Assembly: GCF_022808695.1 (NCBI RefSeq)
Contig: NZ_JAKZKW010000001.1
Coordinates: 496,001 to 560,000 of the forward strand
DNA: 64,000 nucleotides
Direction: 5' to 3'
From: Fundidesulfovibrio soli
GTDB taxonomy: Bacteria; Desulfobacterota; Desulfovibrionia; Desulfovibrionales; Desulfovibrionaceae
The notes under the pieces were generated by a model. The model was not told the DNA's origin and did no database searches. It worked only from the letters and a program-made list of their open reading frames with translations. The position numbers and the translations under genes were made by a program. Numbering within the stretch: the stretch's first letter is position 1; each line of letters opens with the position of its first letter. Shown in pieces: positions 41,105-50,842 of the stretch.

Positions 41105-41426
41105 GGCTCCTCCGTGGATTGCGGTTCGCTCGCCCCAGTGCATAGACCATCGGCCCGGAAATTCAAAGACGCTTGCGCCCACGTGCGGCCATTATCCGCT
41201 CGGCGCGGCTGCGGTGCGGCAATTTTGTAACATCGACACAAATTGATACAAATTTGTAAGCCATGCCCCCGCGACCCATTCCACCCGACCATTTTGAAAC
41301 AAGATAAAAAGTGCCGCGCCCGCCCCCCGTGGGGATGCCCGCCATGATGCCGGGCAGACATCCCCAAGGAGGACGGACGCGGAGCGCGCATCGCCTCAGA
41401 CGCTTCCTGACCGGCCTGTGCAGCCA
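41105..41426. other. Intergenic region with AT-rich palindromes
   Basis: About 320 nt upstream of the phosphofructokinase gene. At 41238-41257 ACAAATTGAT is followed directly by the palindrome ACAAATTTGT, a possible operator. At 41333-41366 GGGGATG pairs with CATCCCC around CCCG/CGGG, without a T-run. No gene is seen. Confidence 0.5.
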
Positions 41427-41630
41427 TCAGATCGCGCCGCACATGCGCTTGTAGTTGTCGCATTCCGCCTTGCTCGCGAAGGGGCAGGGCTCCTTGGCGA
41501 ACCACCCGCGCCCAGGGCACCAGAAGGAGCCCTTGAAGGGCTCGTTGCAGCCCCTGGAGCCGCCGAGCGCCCGGGATTTGGACCCGAAACTGATCCTGCC
41601 GTTGCCTGTGGAGACCTTCCAAAGTGACAT
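41427..41630 (-). CDS. Small cysteine-rich hypothetical protein
   Basis: A 67-residue soluble protein with five cysteines in its C-terminal half (RGCNEPF, FWCPGRG, EPCPF, AECDN, RMCGAI) and aromatic residues between, suggesting a metal-binding or disulfide-stabilised mini-domain. The start is ATG 41630 (MSLWKV) with GGAGG 8 nt upstream; an ATG two codons earlier is too close to that site. No family recognised. It stands alone, divergent from rdgC. Confidence 0.6.
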   Translation of the reverse strand: MSLWKVSTGNGRISFGSKSRALGGSRGCNEPFKGSFWCPGRGWFAKEPCPFASKAECDNYKRMCGAI

Positions 41631-41792
41631 GTTCATATCCTCCGTTTGAGGTATGATTAGCATAAAGCGGGCCATCCAAGCCGCCGGTCATCCCGGCAGT
41701 GGCGCGCCGCTGAAAAAGAGGGTAGGTGCTCGGTGGCCGGCCCGGCAGCAACCGCAAGCCGGGACGCACACACATCCGCACTGGAGGTTCCC

Positions 41793-42413
41793 GTGGGCAT
41801 TCTCGCTGCAAGCGGCAGCTTCACCCGCTACGCCGTGGTCGGGGACATGACGGGCCAGATCGCCTCGGAAATTCCCGAGCGCCTGGCGAAATACAGCTTC
41901 CGCGACATCGACAACACCGCCGACGAGCGCAGCTTCGGCTGGGTCTGCCTGGAAGACTGGCTGGACAGCTTCTGGCACGCCGCCCCACCCGAGAAGGCGC
42001 ACTACGTGGCCTTCTCCCTGCGGCTCGACACCCGCCGGGTGCCCCCCGCCGTGTTCAAGAAGCATTTCCTGCTGGCCGTGAAGGCCGAGAAGGAGGCCAT
42101 GAAGGAGACGGGCAAATCCTTCATCACCAAGGACCGCAAGTCCGAAATCAAGGACCAGGTCATGCTCAAGCTGCGCACCCGCTTCCTGCCCATTCCGGCG
42201 GTGTTCGACGCGGTGTGGAACCTGCGCTCCAACATGGTGCTGCTGGCCACCACCAACTCCAAGGTGCGCGCCCTGTTCGAGGATCATTTCAACATGAGCT
42301 TCGGGCTGAGCCTGGAGCCGCTGACCCCCTACTTCCTGGCCCGGCGCATGACGGACGAATCCCGCCACGCCCTGCTCGACGACCTCGAACCCAGCCCCTT
42401 CGCGGCCCCCTAG
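41793..42413 (+). CDS. rdgC: RdgC-like recombination-associated protein
   Basis: A 206-residue protein resembling RdgC, a ring-shaped DNA-binding protein that restrains RecA. The N-terminal SFTRYAVVGDM, KYSFRDIDNTADERSFGWV and SLRLDTRRVPPAVFKKH are in the family pattern; E. coli RdgC is about 300 residues, so this is the shorter form seen in delta-type genomes. GTG 41793 is set by GGAGG 5 nt upstream. A second unknown gene follows after 9 nt and may complete the function. The assignment is by pattern and moderately firm. Confidence 0.72.
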   Translation: MGILAASGSFTRYAVVGDMTGQIASEIPERLAKYSFRDIDNTADERSFGWVCLEDWLDSFWHAAPPEKAHYVAFSLRLDTRRVPPAVFKKHFLLAVKAEKEAMKETGKSFITKDRKSEIKDQVMLKLRTRFLPIPAVFDAVWNLRSNMVLLATTNSKVRALFEDHFNMSFGLSLEPLTPYFLARRMTDESRHALLDDLEPSPFAAP

Positions 42414-42422
42414 GAGGACCCC

Positions 42423-42947
42423 ATGGATCTCATCAAGGCCGCAATACAGGACGGCGTGCTCGGCCAGGACTTCCTGACCTGGCTCTGGTTCCGCTCGGAG
42501 AAGAACGGCTGGCTCTTCCGCTCGTCCGACGGGCGCGAGTTCAACGTCTACCTGGAGCAGCGCCTCTCCGTGCGCGGCGGGTCCGGCGACAACGTGGAGA
42601 AGGCCGTGGTCACCGGCCCCCACGCCGAGTTCACCGAGGCCAAGCTGGGCCTGCGCAACGGCAAGCTGGTGGACAAGGCCCTCCTGCGCCTGGAGCGCGA
42701 CGGGGCCACCTGGACCGTGCTGCTGGGTTCCGACGACTTCTCGCTCTCCGGGCTCAAGACCCCCAAGATCGAGACGCGCCTGGAGGAAGGCGACGACCCC
42801 GACGCCCCCTTCCTGGAGAAGATGATGCTCCTGGACCAGTGCCTGGAGTTCGTGGACGACCTCTACCGCCAGTTCCTGGAGATACGGCTCTCCACGGGCT
42901 GGAACGACGAGCTTCGCACCTTCCGGGAGTGGCTGTCGGAACAGTGA
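42423..42947 (+). CDS. Hypothetical protein downstream of rdgC
   Basis: A 174-residue soluble protein not assigned to a named family. It starts MDLIKAAIQDGVLGQDFLTW and is mostly mixed alpha/beta with a helical end rich in Leu and Glu (LEKMMLLDQCLEFVDDLY). It begins 9 nt after rdgC with AGGAGG before its ATG, and is followed by a terminator, so the two form one operon. It may be the other half of the RdgC function split off from the longer proteins; this is a guess. Confidence 0.7.
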   Translation: MDLIKAAIQDGVLGQDFLTWLWFRSEKNGWLFRSSDGREFNVYLEQRLSVRGGSGDNVEKAVVTGPHAEFTEAKLGLRNGKLVDKALLRLERDGATWTVLLGSDDFSLSGLKTPKIETRLEEGDDPDAPFLEKMMLLDQCLEFVDDLYRQFLEIRLSTGWNDELRTFREWLSEQ

Positions 42948-42971
42948 GAAAACGGAGGAGATTGAGAATCG

Positions 42972-42998
42972 AAGGCCCCGCCTCGGCGGGGCCTTTTT
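42972..42998 (+). terminator. Rho-independent terminator after the rdgC operon
   Basis: AAGGCCCCGCC, loop TCG, GGCGGGGCCTT followed by TTT (the stem can be read as 9-11 bp). Confidence 0.88.
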
Positions 42999-43005
42999 AA
43001 TTGGG

Positions 43006-43225
43006 GGCTGGGCGGGGCTCCGCCCCGGGCCCCGCCGGGGGAAATGATTTCCCCCGGACCCCCTCGACGTGGTCCTTCCTCTGGCGCATCCTCATAGGAC
43101 GGCTGGGACCGGCTTCGGGAAAGATGTCACAGGACAGCAGGAAAAACGCGCCCCAAGTCCGGTCGCGGGGTGCAGGGGCATCATGCCCCTGCCGGTGGGG
43201 TGCGGGGAGGCGGAGCCTTCCCGTC
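43006..43225. repeat. GC-rich hairpin repeats between the rdgC operon and the permease
   Basis: GGGCGGGGCTCCGCCCCGGG and CCGGGGGAAATGATTTCCCC are two hairpins in 43012-43067. Then GCAGGGGCATCATGCCCCTG at 43172 onwards is another, followed by GGGGAGGCGGAGCCTTCCC. They resemble the boilerplate palindromes common after genes in these organisms and belong to a different family from 7954-8036. No gene is seen. Confidence 0.65.
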
Positions 43226-43234
43226 TCCTCCCTG

Positions 43235-45778
43235 CTACTCGTTGCGCAGGTGCGGCCAGGCCTTGCTGGAAAGCATCCGCCACAGGCTCCGCATGGCCAT
43301 GCCCAGGGTCAGCGCTATGCCAAGCCCCAGGGTCAGGGCCACGGGCGCGGCGAAGAATCCCCAGGAGGTCTGCATGGTCTGGGTGACGAAGAACCAGGAG
43401 AGCCCGGCTCCCAGGATCAGCGCGGCAAGCCCGGCGGCCAGCCCGGCCAGCCCGTACTCGCCCAGCATCACGGCCATGATGTCCGCCCGGGTGGCCCCGC
43501 AGACCTTGTAGATCACCGCCTCGTAGATCCTGCGCCCCATGGAGGCCCGCAGGCTCTGGGCCAGCACAAGAAGCCCCGCCAGCAGCGTGACCACCGCGCT
43601 GGCCCGCACGGCCACGGCGATCTGCTCCGCCAGGTTGCCCACGTCCGCCAGGGCCTCGTCCACCCGCTGCACGCTCACGTTGCCGAAGCGCGCCCCCACC
43701 CTCCGGTAGACCTCCTCGGCGGCTTCCGGGGCCGTGGGCGAAACGTAGGCCGTGGCCAGATAGGTCATGGGCTGGTCCTCGATGACGCCGGGCGAGAGCA
43801 CGAACACGTGGTTGAGCGCCAGGGAGAGCCAGCGGATGCGGCGCAGGCTGGAGACGGTCAGCTCAATCTCGCGGCCGTAGACGGATACGGTGAGCCTGTC
43901 GCCCACTTTGAGACCCAGTCCCTGGGCCACCTCGGCGTCCATGGAGACCAGCGGCGGGCCGGAATAGTCCTGCGGCCACCACTTCCCGGCCTCCAGCTTC
44001 GCGCCGTGGGGCATTTCCCTGGCCCAGGTCAGGCTGCGGTCGCCGCGCACGGCCCAGGTTACGTTCTCGGCCACGGCCAGTTGATCCACAGGGACGCCCT
44101 TGACGCTCACGATGCGCCCGCGCAGCGAGGGGGCCTTCTCGACACGCTCAACGCCGGGCACCGAGGAGACCAGGGATGTGAATTCGTCGATCTGGTAGGG
44201 CTGCACATCCAGGAAAAAGAACGATGGGGCCTGCTCCGGCAGTTCGGAGCGCATGGCGTACTGGAAATTGGCGTCGGAAAGGCTCACCGCCGCCAGCACC
44301 GTGAGCCCAAGCCCGAGGCAGGCCACCACCGAACCGCTGGGGTTGCCCGGACGGGAAAAGCCCCTGATGGCCAGGGCGGCGCGCGGGTCCGAGGGCAGCG
44401 GCACGGCCCTAGCGGCCACCGACATGACCCAGGCCAGCGCCCGGAAGGCCACGGCGCAGGCCGCGACCGAACCCAGGAAGCCCCAGCCCAGCAGCCGGTT
44501 GGGCGACGTGGCCAGCACCAGCAGGGCCAGGGCCAGCCCGCACGCTGCGGATACGGCCAGGGCGGCGCGGCCGGGGCGCGGGCGGCGCGGGTCCGTGTAG
44601 CCTCGGAACAGGCTCATGGCCCCCACCCGCGTACGTGAGGAGAGGGGCGGGACGCTGCAAGCCACGGCCGTGAGCAGCCCGAAGAGCGCGGCCAGGCCCA
44701 GGGCTTTGGGGTACACGCCCGACACGGGGGCCACGGGCAGCACGTCGGCCAGCAGCGGACCGGCCAGCAGGCCGGCCAGCGCGCCCACGGCCACGCCCGC
44801 AAGGACGCCCGCGCAGGCCAACAGCATGATCTGCGGGAAGAATATCCAGAACACGGTCCGGCTCGAGGCGCCGATGGCCTTGAACGTGGCGATGGTTGCG
44901 GTCTTGGAGTCCAGGTAGCCCGCCACCGCCTCGAAGACCCCCAGACCGCCCAGCAGCAGCGCGGAGAGCCCCACCAGGGACATGAGCCCGGCCAGCCTGC
45001 GGAAGCCGTCGCCCACCGTGGGCGAGACCTCGCTGGCGGTGCGGATGCGCACCCCGGGGTCCTTGAGCTCGGCCTTGAGGCGCGCGGCTGCGAGGTCAGG
45101 GTCGGAGGCCGCCCCAGGGGCGTCGGGCAGCAGGAGGCGGTATTCGTATCGCACCAGGCTGCCCGGCAGCAGCAGCCCCGTGGCCTCCATGCCCTTGGAA
45201 GAGATCACGGCGCGCGGCCCGAAGGCCAGCAGCCTGAAAGCCCGGTCCGGCTCCTGCAGGATGGTGGCCCGCACCTGGAATTCGGCATCACCGACGGCCA
45301 TTCTGTCCCCGACCTTCAGGCCCAGGCGGGCCAGCAGGTCGGGGTGGACCACCACGCCGTAGAGGCCGTCGCGCAGCGCAAGCGCCGAGCCCAGAAGCTC
45401 GCCCGTGGAGAGCACCGCCTCCCCGCGCAGGGGGTAGGCTTCGTCCACGGCCTTGAGCGAGGCCAGGGTGCGCCTGGGCTCGCCTTCGAGCCTGGAGGCC
45501 ATGGCCCGCATCTCCATGACCTCGGAGACGCGCCCCAGGCCCTTGAGCACGGCCAGTTCCTGCGGGGCCAGGGGGGTGTGGCTCTGGCTCACGGCCACAT
45601 CGCCGCCGGTGATCAGCGCGGCCTGTCCCTCCACGGCGCTGCGGAACGCGGCCGCAAGCGAGCCCACCGCCGCTATGGCGGCCACGCCCAGGGCCAGGCA
45701 GCCCAGAAACGTCCAGACGCCCTTCAAGCCGCCGCGCATCTCCCGCCGGGAGAGGCGCACAAACATCCCGAAATCCAT
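43235..45778 (-). CDS. Large ABC-type permease (FtsX/YbbP-like) without adjacent ATPase
   Basis: An 847-residue membrane protein with two FtsX-type domains, the layout of YbbP/LolC-E-like permeases. An N-terminal helix (GVWTFLGCLALGVAAIAAVG) and a periplasmic domain precede the first bundle (LSALLLGGLGVFEAVAGYLD, then TFKAIGASSRTVFW). A second unit ends with helices around VVTLLAGLLVLAQSL and AVIYKVCGATRADI. The ATG at 45778 has GGAGG 5 nt upstream. In E. coli ybbP pairs with the ATPase ybbA; no ATPase gene is next to it here. Function unknown; lipoprotein or lysophospholipid-linked export is possible. Confidence 0.82.
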   Translation of the reverse strand: MDFGMFVRLSRREMRGGLKGVWTFLGCLALGVAAIAAVGSLAAAFRSAVEGQAALITGGDVAVSQSHTPLAPQELAVLKGLGRVSEVMEMRAMASRLEGEPRRTLASLKAVDEAYPLRGEAVLSTGELLGSALALRDGLYGVVVHPDLLARLGLKVGDRMAVGDAEFQVRATILQEPDRAFRLLAFGPRAVISSKGMEATGLLLPGSLVRYEYRLLLPDAPGAASDPDLAAARLKAELKDPGVRIRTASEVSPTVGDGFRRLAGLMSLVGLSALLLGGLGVFEAVAGYLDSKTATIATFKAIGASSRTVFWIFFPQIMLLACAGVLAGVAVGALAGLLAGPLLADVLPVAPVSGVYPKALGLAALFGLLTAVACSVPPLSSRTRVGAMSLFRGYTDPRRPRPGRAALAVSAACGLALALLVLATSPNRLLGWGFLGSVAACAVAFRALAWVMSVAARAVPLPSDPRAALAIRGFSRPGNPSGSVVACLGLGLTVLAAVSLSDANFQYAMRSELPEQAPSFFFLDVQPYQIDEFTSLVSSVPGVERVEKAPSLRGRIVSVKGVPVDQLAVAENVTWAVRGDRSLTWAREMPHGAKLEAGKWWPQDYSGPPLVSMDAEVAQGLGLKVGDRLTVSVYGREIELTVSSLRRIRWLSLALNHVFVLSPGVIEDQPMTYLATAYVSPTAPEAAEEVYRRVGARFGNVSVQRVDEALADVGNLAEQIAVAVRASAVVTLLAGLLVLAQSLRASMGRRIYEAVIYKVCGATRADIMAVMLGEYGLAGLAAGLAALILGAGLSWFFVTQTMQTSWGFFAAPVALTLGLGIALTLGMAMRSLWRMLSSKAWPHLRNE

Positions 45779-45934
45779 TGAGTCCTCCACGTCCGCAGGC
45801 GCGGGCGTCGCCTTACGCTATGACCCACTTCCGCCCGGTTTGCCAGAGCGGGATTTTCCCCCGCCCGCTTGACCTGCGCCTCGCCCGGGGCCACAATCGG
45901 GCCTCAACCCGACTCCCACGCGAGGTCAGCCCGA

Positions 45935-47053
45935 ATGAACGCTCCCCAGCCAAGCACCGTCTACTTCGCGGGCCTGCGCGCCCGAGGCCCCAAGGACAAC
46001 AAGCTCTCCCGCATCGCCAAGCTCTTCGACAAGGCCGGGTTCAAGTCCCTGGCCGCGGACGGCGCGCTCACGGCCGTGAAGGTCCACTTCGGCGAACTCG
46101 GCAACGACACCTTCATCAGCCCCGTCCTGGTGCGCGCGGTCGTGGACCGGCTGCGCAAGCACGGGGCCAACCCGTTCCTGACGGACACGGCCACGCTCTA
46201 CTCCGGCTCGCGCCACAACGCCGTGGACCACCTGCGCACCACCGTAATGCACGGTTTCAGCTACGAGACCGCCGGGGCCCCCGCGCTCATCGCCGACGGC
46301 CTGCGCGGCAACGACTGGCGCGAGGTCGAGGTGAACCTCAAGCACTTCAAGAAGGTCAAGATCGCCTCCGGCATCCTGGACTCCGACTCCATGATCGCCG
46401 TGTCCCACTTCAAGGGCCACGAGATGGCCGGCTTCGGCGGGGCCATCAAGAACCTGGCCATGGGCTGCTCGCCCCCGGCGGGCAAGCGGGACCAGCATTC
46501 GCCCCGCTTCCAGGTCAGCGCGGGCAAGTGCGTGGGCTGCGCCGAGTGCCTGCGCGTCTGCCCGGAGAACGCCGTGAAGTTCGCGGCCAAGAAGGCCGCC
46601 ATCGACAAGTCCATGTGCGTGGGCTGCGGCGAGTGCATGACCGTGTGCCGCACCAAGGCCATCAGCATGGACTGGGCCACGGAACTGGGCCCCTTCACCG
46701 AAAAGATGGTGGAATACGCCCTCGGGGCCGTGAAAAACCGCCAGGACAAGACCGCCTACTTCAACTTCCTGGTGAACATCACTCCGGACTGCGACTGCGC
46801 CTCCTGGTCGGACGCGCCCATCGTGCCCGACATAGGCATCCTCGCCTCCTGGGACCCCGTAGCCATTGACAAAGCCTGCCTTGATCTGGTCAATCGCCAA
46901 CACGGCCTCCACGGCTCCCAGCTGGGCTCCAACTTCGACCCCGGCGGGCACAAGTTCTTGGGCACGTGGAAGCACACCCAGGGGGACCTCCAGCTCTCCT
47001 ACGCCGAGGAAATCGGACTGGGCACGCGGAATTACGTGCTCAAGGAGATCTGA
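45935..47053 (+). CDS. DUF362 domain protein with two 4Fe-4S clusters
   Basis: A 372-residue iron-sulfur protein. The N-terminal and outer part is DUF362-like (VKVHFGELGNDTFISPVLVR, TDTATLYSG, SHFKGHEMAGFGGAIKNLAMG). In the middle are two ferredoxin motifs: CVGCAECLRVCPENAV (residues about 192-207) and CVGCGECMTVC (about 219-229). These proteins are common in anaerobes; the role is probably electron transfer, the partner unknown. ATG 45935 follows GAGGT. It stands alone, divergent from the permease. Confidence 0.85.
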   Translation: MNAPQPSTVYFAGLRARGPKDNKLSRIAKLFDKAGFKSLAADGALTAVKVHFGELGNDTFISPVLVRAVVDRLRKHGANPFLTDTATLYSGSRHNAVDHLRTTVMHGFSYETAGAPALIADGLRGNDWREVEVNLKHFKKVKIASGILDSDSMIAVSHFKGHEMAGFGGAIKNLAMGCSPPAGKRDQHSPRFQVSAGKCVGCAECLRVCPENAVKFAAKKAAIDKSMCVGCGECMTVCRTKAISMDWATELGPFTEKMVEYALGAVKNRQDKTAYFNFLVNITPDCDCASWSDAPIVPDIGILASWDPVAIDKACLDLVNRQHGLHGSQLGSNFDPGGHKFLGTWKHTQGDLQLSYAEEIGLGTRNYVLKEI

Positions 47054-47186
47054 GCCCCGCTCCATTCCGCCTTTATGGCGGCCCCCCGGATCGGCCGGGC
47101 GGGCCGCCTGTTCCGATGATTGCCGGACACTCCCGGCGGTTCCATCGGAAGCGCATCCGCCACCAGCGTCAAGCAACGCCCCAAGC

Positions 47187-47221
47187 TGTCCCCCGCGAAG
47201 CGGATTTCGCCTAGGGGGACC
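47187..47221 (+). promoter_or_regulatory. Structured 5' leader upstream of the acetate carrier
   Basis: In the 273-nt gap before the AceTr gene, GTCCCCC (47188-47194) pairs with GGGGGAC (47214-47220), with GCGAA/TTCGC inside. A second imperfect stem, CCGATG to CATCGG, is centred near 47130. No known riboswitch is recognised. Confidence 0.35.
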
Positions 47222-47326
47222 GTTCTCAAGGCCGTTGCGCCTGCCGGCCCAGGCCGTCGAAATTTCGCGCCGCCGGAAGGGACTGTCCTCAACCATAAAA
47301 CCGACCGAAAAAGGAGCTTTTCGGCC

Positions 47327-47878
47327 ATGAGCCAGACCACAGCCAATCCCGCCCCCGTAGGCCTGCTCGGCTTCGGGATGACCACCATCCTGCTCAACAT
47401 CCACAACGCCGGGTTCTTCCCCATCAGCGCCATGATCCTTGGCATGGGCATTTTCTACGGCGGCATCGCCCAGGTCATCGCCGGGGTGCTCGAATACAAG
47501 AAGGGCAACACCTTCGCCTACACCGCGTTCACCAGCTACGGCATGTTCTGGCTGACCCTGGTGTTCCTCATCGTGGCCCCCAAGATGGGCCTGACCGCCC
47601 CCACCGAGCACGCCTACATGGGCTGGTACCTGTTCGTGTGGGGCGTCTTCACCTTCTTCATGTGGATCGGCACGCTGAAGAAAGGCCCGGTGCTCAAGTT
47701 CATCTTCGGCTCGCTCACCGTGCTCTTCTTCCTGCTGGCCATCAGGGACTGGACCGGCTCGGCGCTCATCGGCACCATCGCGGGCTGGGAGGGCATCGTC
47801 TGCGGCGCTTCCGCCTTCTACCTGGGCGTGGCCGAGGTGCTGGAGGAGGCCTGCGGCCGCAAGGTGCTTCCCTTCTAG
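47327..47878 (+). CDS. satP: AceTr-family acetate/succinate transporter (YaaH/SatP, GPR1/FUN34)
   Basis: A 183-residue membrane protein with six hydrophobic segments. The family signature NPAPVGLLGFGMTT is at residues 7-20, and FYGGIAQVIAGVLEYKKGNTF and the closing VLEEACGRKVLPF also fit. Known members carry acetate and succinate with protons or act as channels. In an incompletely oxidising sulfate reducer it would exchange acetate, which is inference. ATG 47327 follows AAGGAG. A long leader with hairpins precedes it. Confidence 0.9.
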   Translation: MSQTTANPAPVGLLGFGMTTILLNIHNAGFFPISAMILGMGIFYGGIAQVIAGVLEYKKGNTFAYTAFTSYGMFWLTLVFLIVAPKMGLTAPTEHAYMGWYLFVWGVFTFFMWIGTLKKGPVLKFIFGSLTVLFFLLAIRDWTGSALIGTIAGWEGIVCGASAFYLGVAEVLEEACGRKVLPF

Positions 47879-48319
47879 GTCCGACCGGATTTCGACCCCT
47901 TCGCGTCGAGGCCGCCCGCCCGGATTTCCTGGCTGGCGGCCTCGAACCGTCTTGCGGCAATATGACAACACCCAAAGCAGGGTCGCCCAGCTTCCGGCTG
48001 CCCCTCCCGTGCGCGGCGCAGCCTGATAATCTTCAAATATATCAGCCCGCGGCGCGGGCGGGAGGGGCAGCCGGACGCGGTTCAGCCCAGGGGATGGCCA
48101 AAGCGGACACCTTTCCCGGCTGGCGTGCCCCCCCGCCGGCGCTGGCGGAATTCCCGGCCGCCGCGCCCCTCGACTCCCGGCTTCAGGCGTGGTAGGCAGC
48201 CCCTTGAAAAAAAGGGGAGTGCTTCAAGGTATTTCTCTTTTCCGCCCGGTTTGTCCTTTGGTGGTCAGAGGCCATTTCCCCCCGGGCGGTTTTTTCACAA
48301 TCAGACTGCGGAGAACGCC
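47879..48319. other. Intergenic region containing hairpin B
   Basis: About 440 nt between the acetate carrier and the small gene at 48320. Besides hairpin B (47990-48078) it holds no recognisable gene. The last 100 nt are comparatively AT-rich and probably contain the promoter of the ubiE operon. Confidence 0.6.
47990..48078. repeat. Long hairpin B with the same AT-rich centre as hairpin A
   Basis: CCGGCTGCCCCTCCCG at 47994-48009 pairs perfectly with 48059-48074, GCGC with GCGC inside, and CTGAT (48023-48027) with ATCAG (48041-48045). The centre GATAATCTTCAAATATATC differs from hairpin A at few positions. Flanking the shared core, hairpin A has a C-G pair where B has T-A, a compensatory change. 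No T-run. Confidence 0.85.
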
Positions 48320-48499
48320 GTGGACAAGATACAGGACAAGGCCCTGCAGGTGGCCAAGGAGATCGTGGTGAAGTTCGTGGAGACGGGGCGCATCTCCCCC
48401 TCCAACTTCACGGCGCACTTCTCGCGGATATATCTCGAGGTGCTTCGCACCATCACCGAGCACACCCCCTACCAGGGCGAAACCAAGGACACGGACTAG
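48320..48499 (+). CDS. Small conserved-type hypothetical protein, 59 aa
   Basis: A 59-residue, probably all-helical soluble protein (DKALQVAKEIVVKFVETGR, then ISPSNFTAHFSRIYLEVLR). The ISPSNF...IYLEVLR pattern resembles short proteins common in Desulfovibrio genomes; no function is known. The GTG start at 48320 has GGAGA 6 nt upstream. It is 1 nt from ubiE, so it is first in that operon. Confidence 0.65.
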   Translation: MDKIQDKALQVAKEIVVKFVETGRISPSNFTAHFSRIYLEVLRTITEHTPYQGETKDTD

Positions 48500-48500
48500 A

Positions 48501-49211
48501 ATGGCGTCCGATCATGGCCGCAGCGTGGCCTCCATGTTCGGCCGCATCGCCGGCTGGTACGATTTTCTGAATCATTTCTTGAGCCTCGGGCTGGACATTC
48601 TCTGGCGCAGGCGTCTGGTGGACCACATCGGGGTTTCCGCCTCGGGCAGCCCCCGCGTGCTGGACCTTGCGGCCGGAACCCTGGACGTCTCCCTTGAGAT
48701 CGCCCGGCGCTTCCCTCGCGCGCGCATCGCCGCGGCGGACTTCTGCCTGCCCATGCTGGCGCAGGGCGCACAGAAGCTGGCCCGGCGCGGGGTGGCCTCC
48801 ATCGCCCCGGTGCAGGCCGATGGCAGGGCCCTGCCCTTCCCGGACGAGACGTTCGAGGCCGCCACCATCGCCTTCGGCATCCGCAACATCCGGCCCCGCT
48901 CCGAGGCCTACGCGGAGCTCTTGCGCGTGCTCAGGCCCGGGGGCAGGCTCTGCATTCTGGAATTCGGTTCTGGGAAGCAGCGCATCCTGGGCGGGGTGTA
49001 CAACCTGTACCTGAACCGGCTTCTGCCGCTTTTGGGGAAAATTTTCTCGAAGGATGACGGGGCGTATCAGTATCTGGCCGACACCATACGCGAATTCCCG
49101 GACGCGCCCTCCCTGGCTCAGGAGATGCGCGACGCGGGCTTCGCCTCGGTCGATTGGGAGCGCCTGGCTTTCGGCATCGTGGTCATACACGTGGGCGTCA
49201 AGCAGGGTTGA
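48501..49211 (+). CDS. menG: Demethylmenaquinone methyltransferase (UbiE/MenG)
   Basis: A 236-residue SAM-dependent methyltransferase for the last step of menaquinone synthesis. It has MFGRIAGWYDFLNHFLSLGL and LDLAAGTLDVSLEIA (motif I), and AFGIRNI before the helical end, all typical of UbiE/MenG. Close by are mqnB and a polyprenyl diphosphate synthase, giving the other parts of the menaquinone molecule. It follows the small gene by 1 nt. Confidence 0.92.
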   Translation: MASDHGRSVASMFGRIAGWYDFLNHFLSLGLDILWRRRLVDHIGVSASGSPRVLDLAAGTLDVSLEIARRFPRARIAAADFCLPMLAQGAQKLARRGVASIAPVQADGRALPFPDETFEAATIAFGIRNIRPRSEAYAELLRVLRPGGRLCILEFGSGKQRILGGVYNLYLNRLLPLLGKIFSKDDGAYQYLADTIREFPDAPSLAQEMRDAGFASVDWERLAFGIVVIHVGVKQG

Positions 49212-49227
49212 GGGGCGAAGGGAGAGG

Positions 49228-49425
49228 TCAGCGCTTCATCAGCCAGACCAGCGTCACCCCGGCGAGCATGGCGCACAGCCCCATGATCCGCAGGGTCCTG
49301 GTTTTGGTGGAGGCCAGCGCGCGCAGCACCTCCGGCATCTTGTCCGCGAGCAGAAAATAAGGCAGGCCCTCGATCACGAGCGCGATGCCGAGCCCCATGG
49401 CGACGATCTTCCAGTCGATGTTCAT
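49228..49425 (-). CDS. DUF2065 small membrane protein
   Basis: A 65-residue protein with two hydrophobic segments (IVAMGLGIALVIEGLPYFLL and LRIMGLCAMLAGVTLVWL), as in the DUF2065 family, often found near hflC in other bacteria. The start is ATG 49425; a GTG three codons upstream is possible. It lies convergent to ubiE, on the opposite strand of an otherwise plus-strand region. Function unknown. Confidence 0.75.
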   Translation of the reverse strand: MNIDWKIVAMGLGIALVIEGLPYFLLADKMPEVLRALASTKTRTLRIMGLCAMLAGVTLVWLMKR

Positions 49426-49527
49426 GGGCAGCACCTAGCCCCAGCGGGGAGGTCCTGTCCAGTGTGCTTGCTGGCCGGGGCAAACTCCGGTAAGGACCCT
49501 TCGCCCGATTTCATTTTGGAGAAACAT

Positions 49528-50841
<1,314 letters not shown>

Positions 50842-50842
50842 C

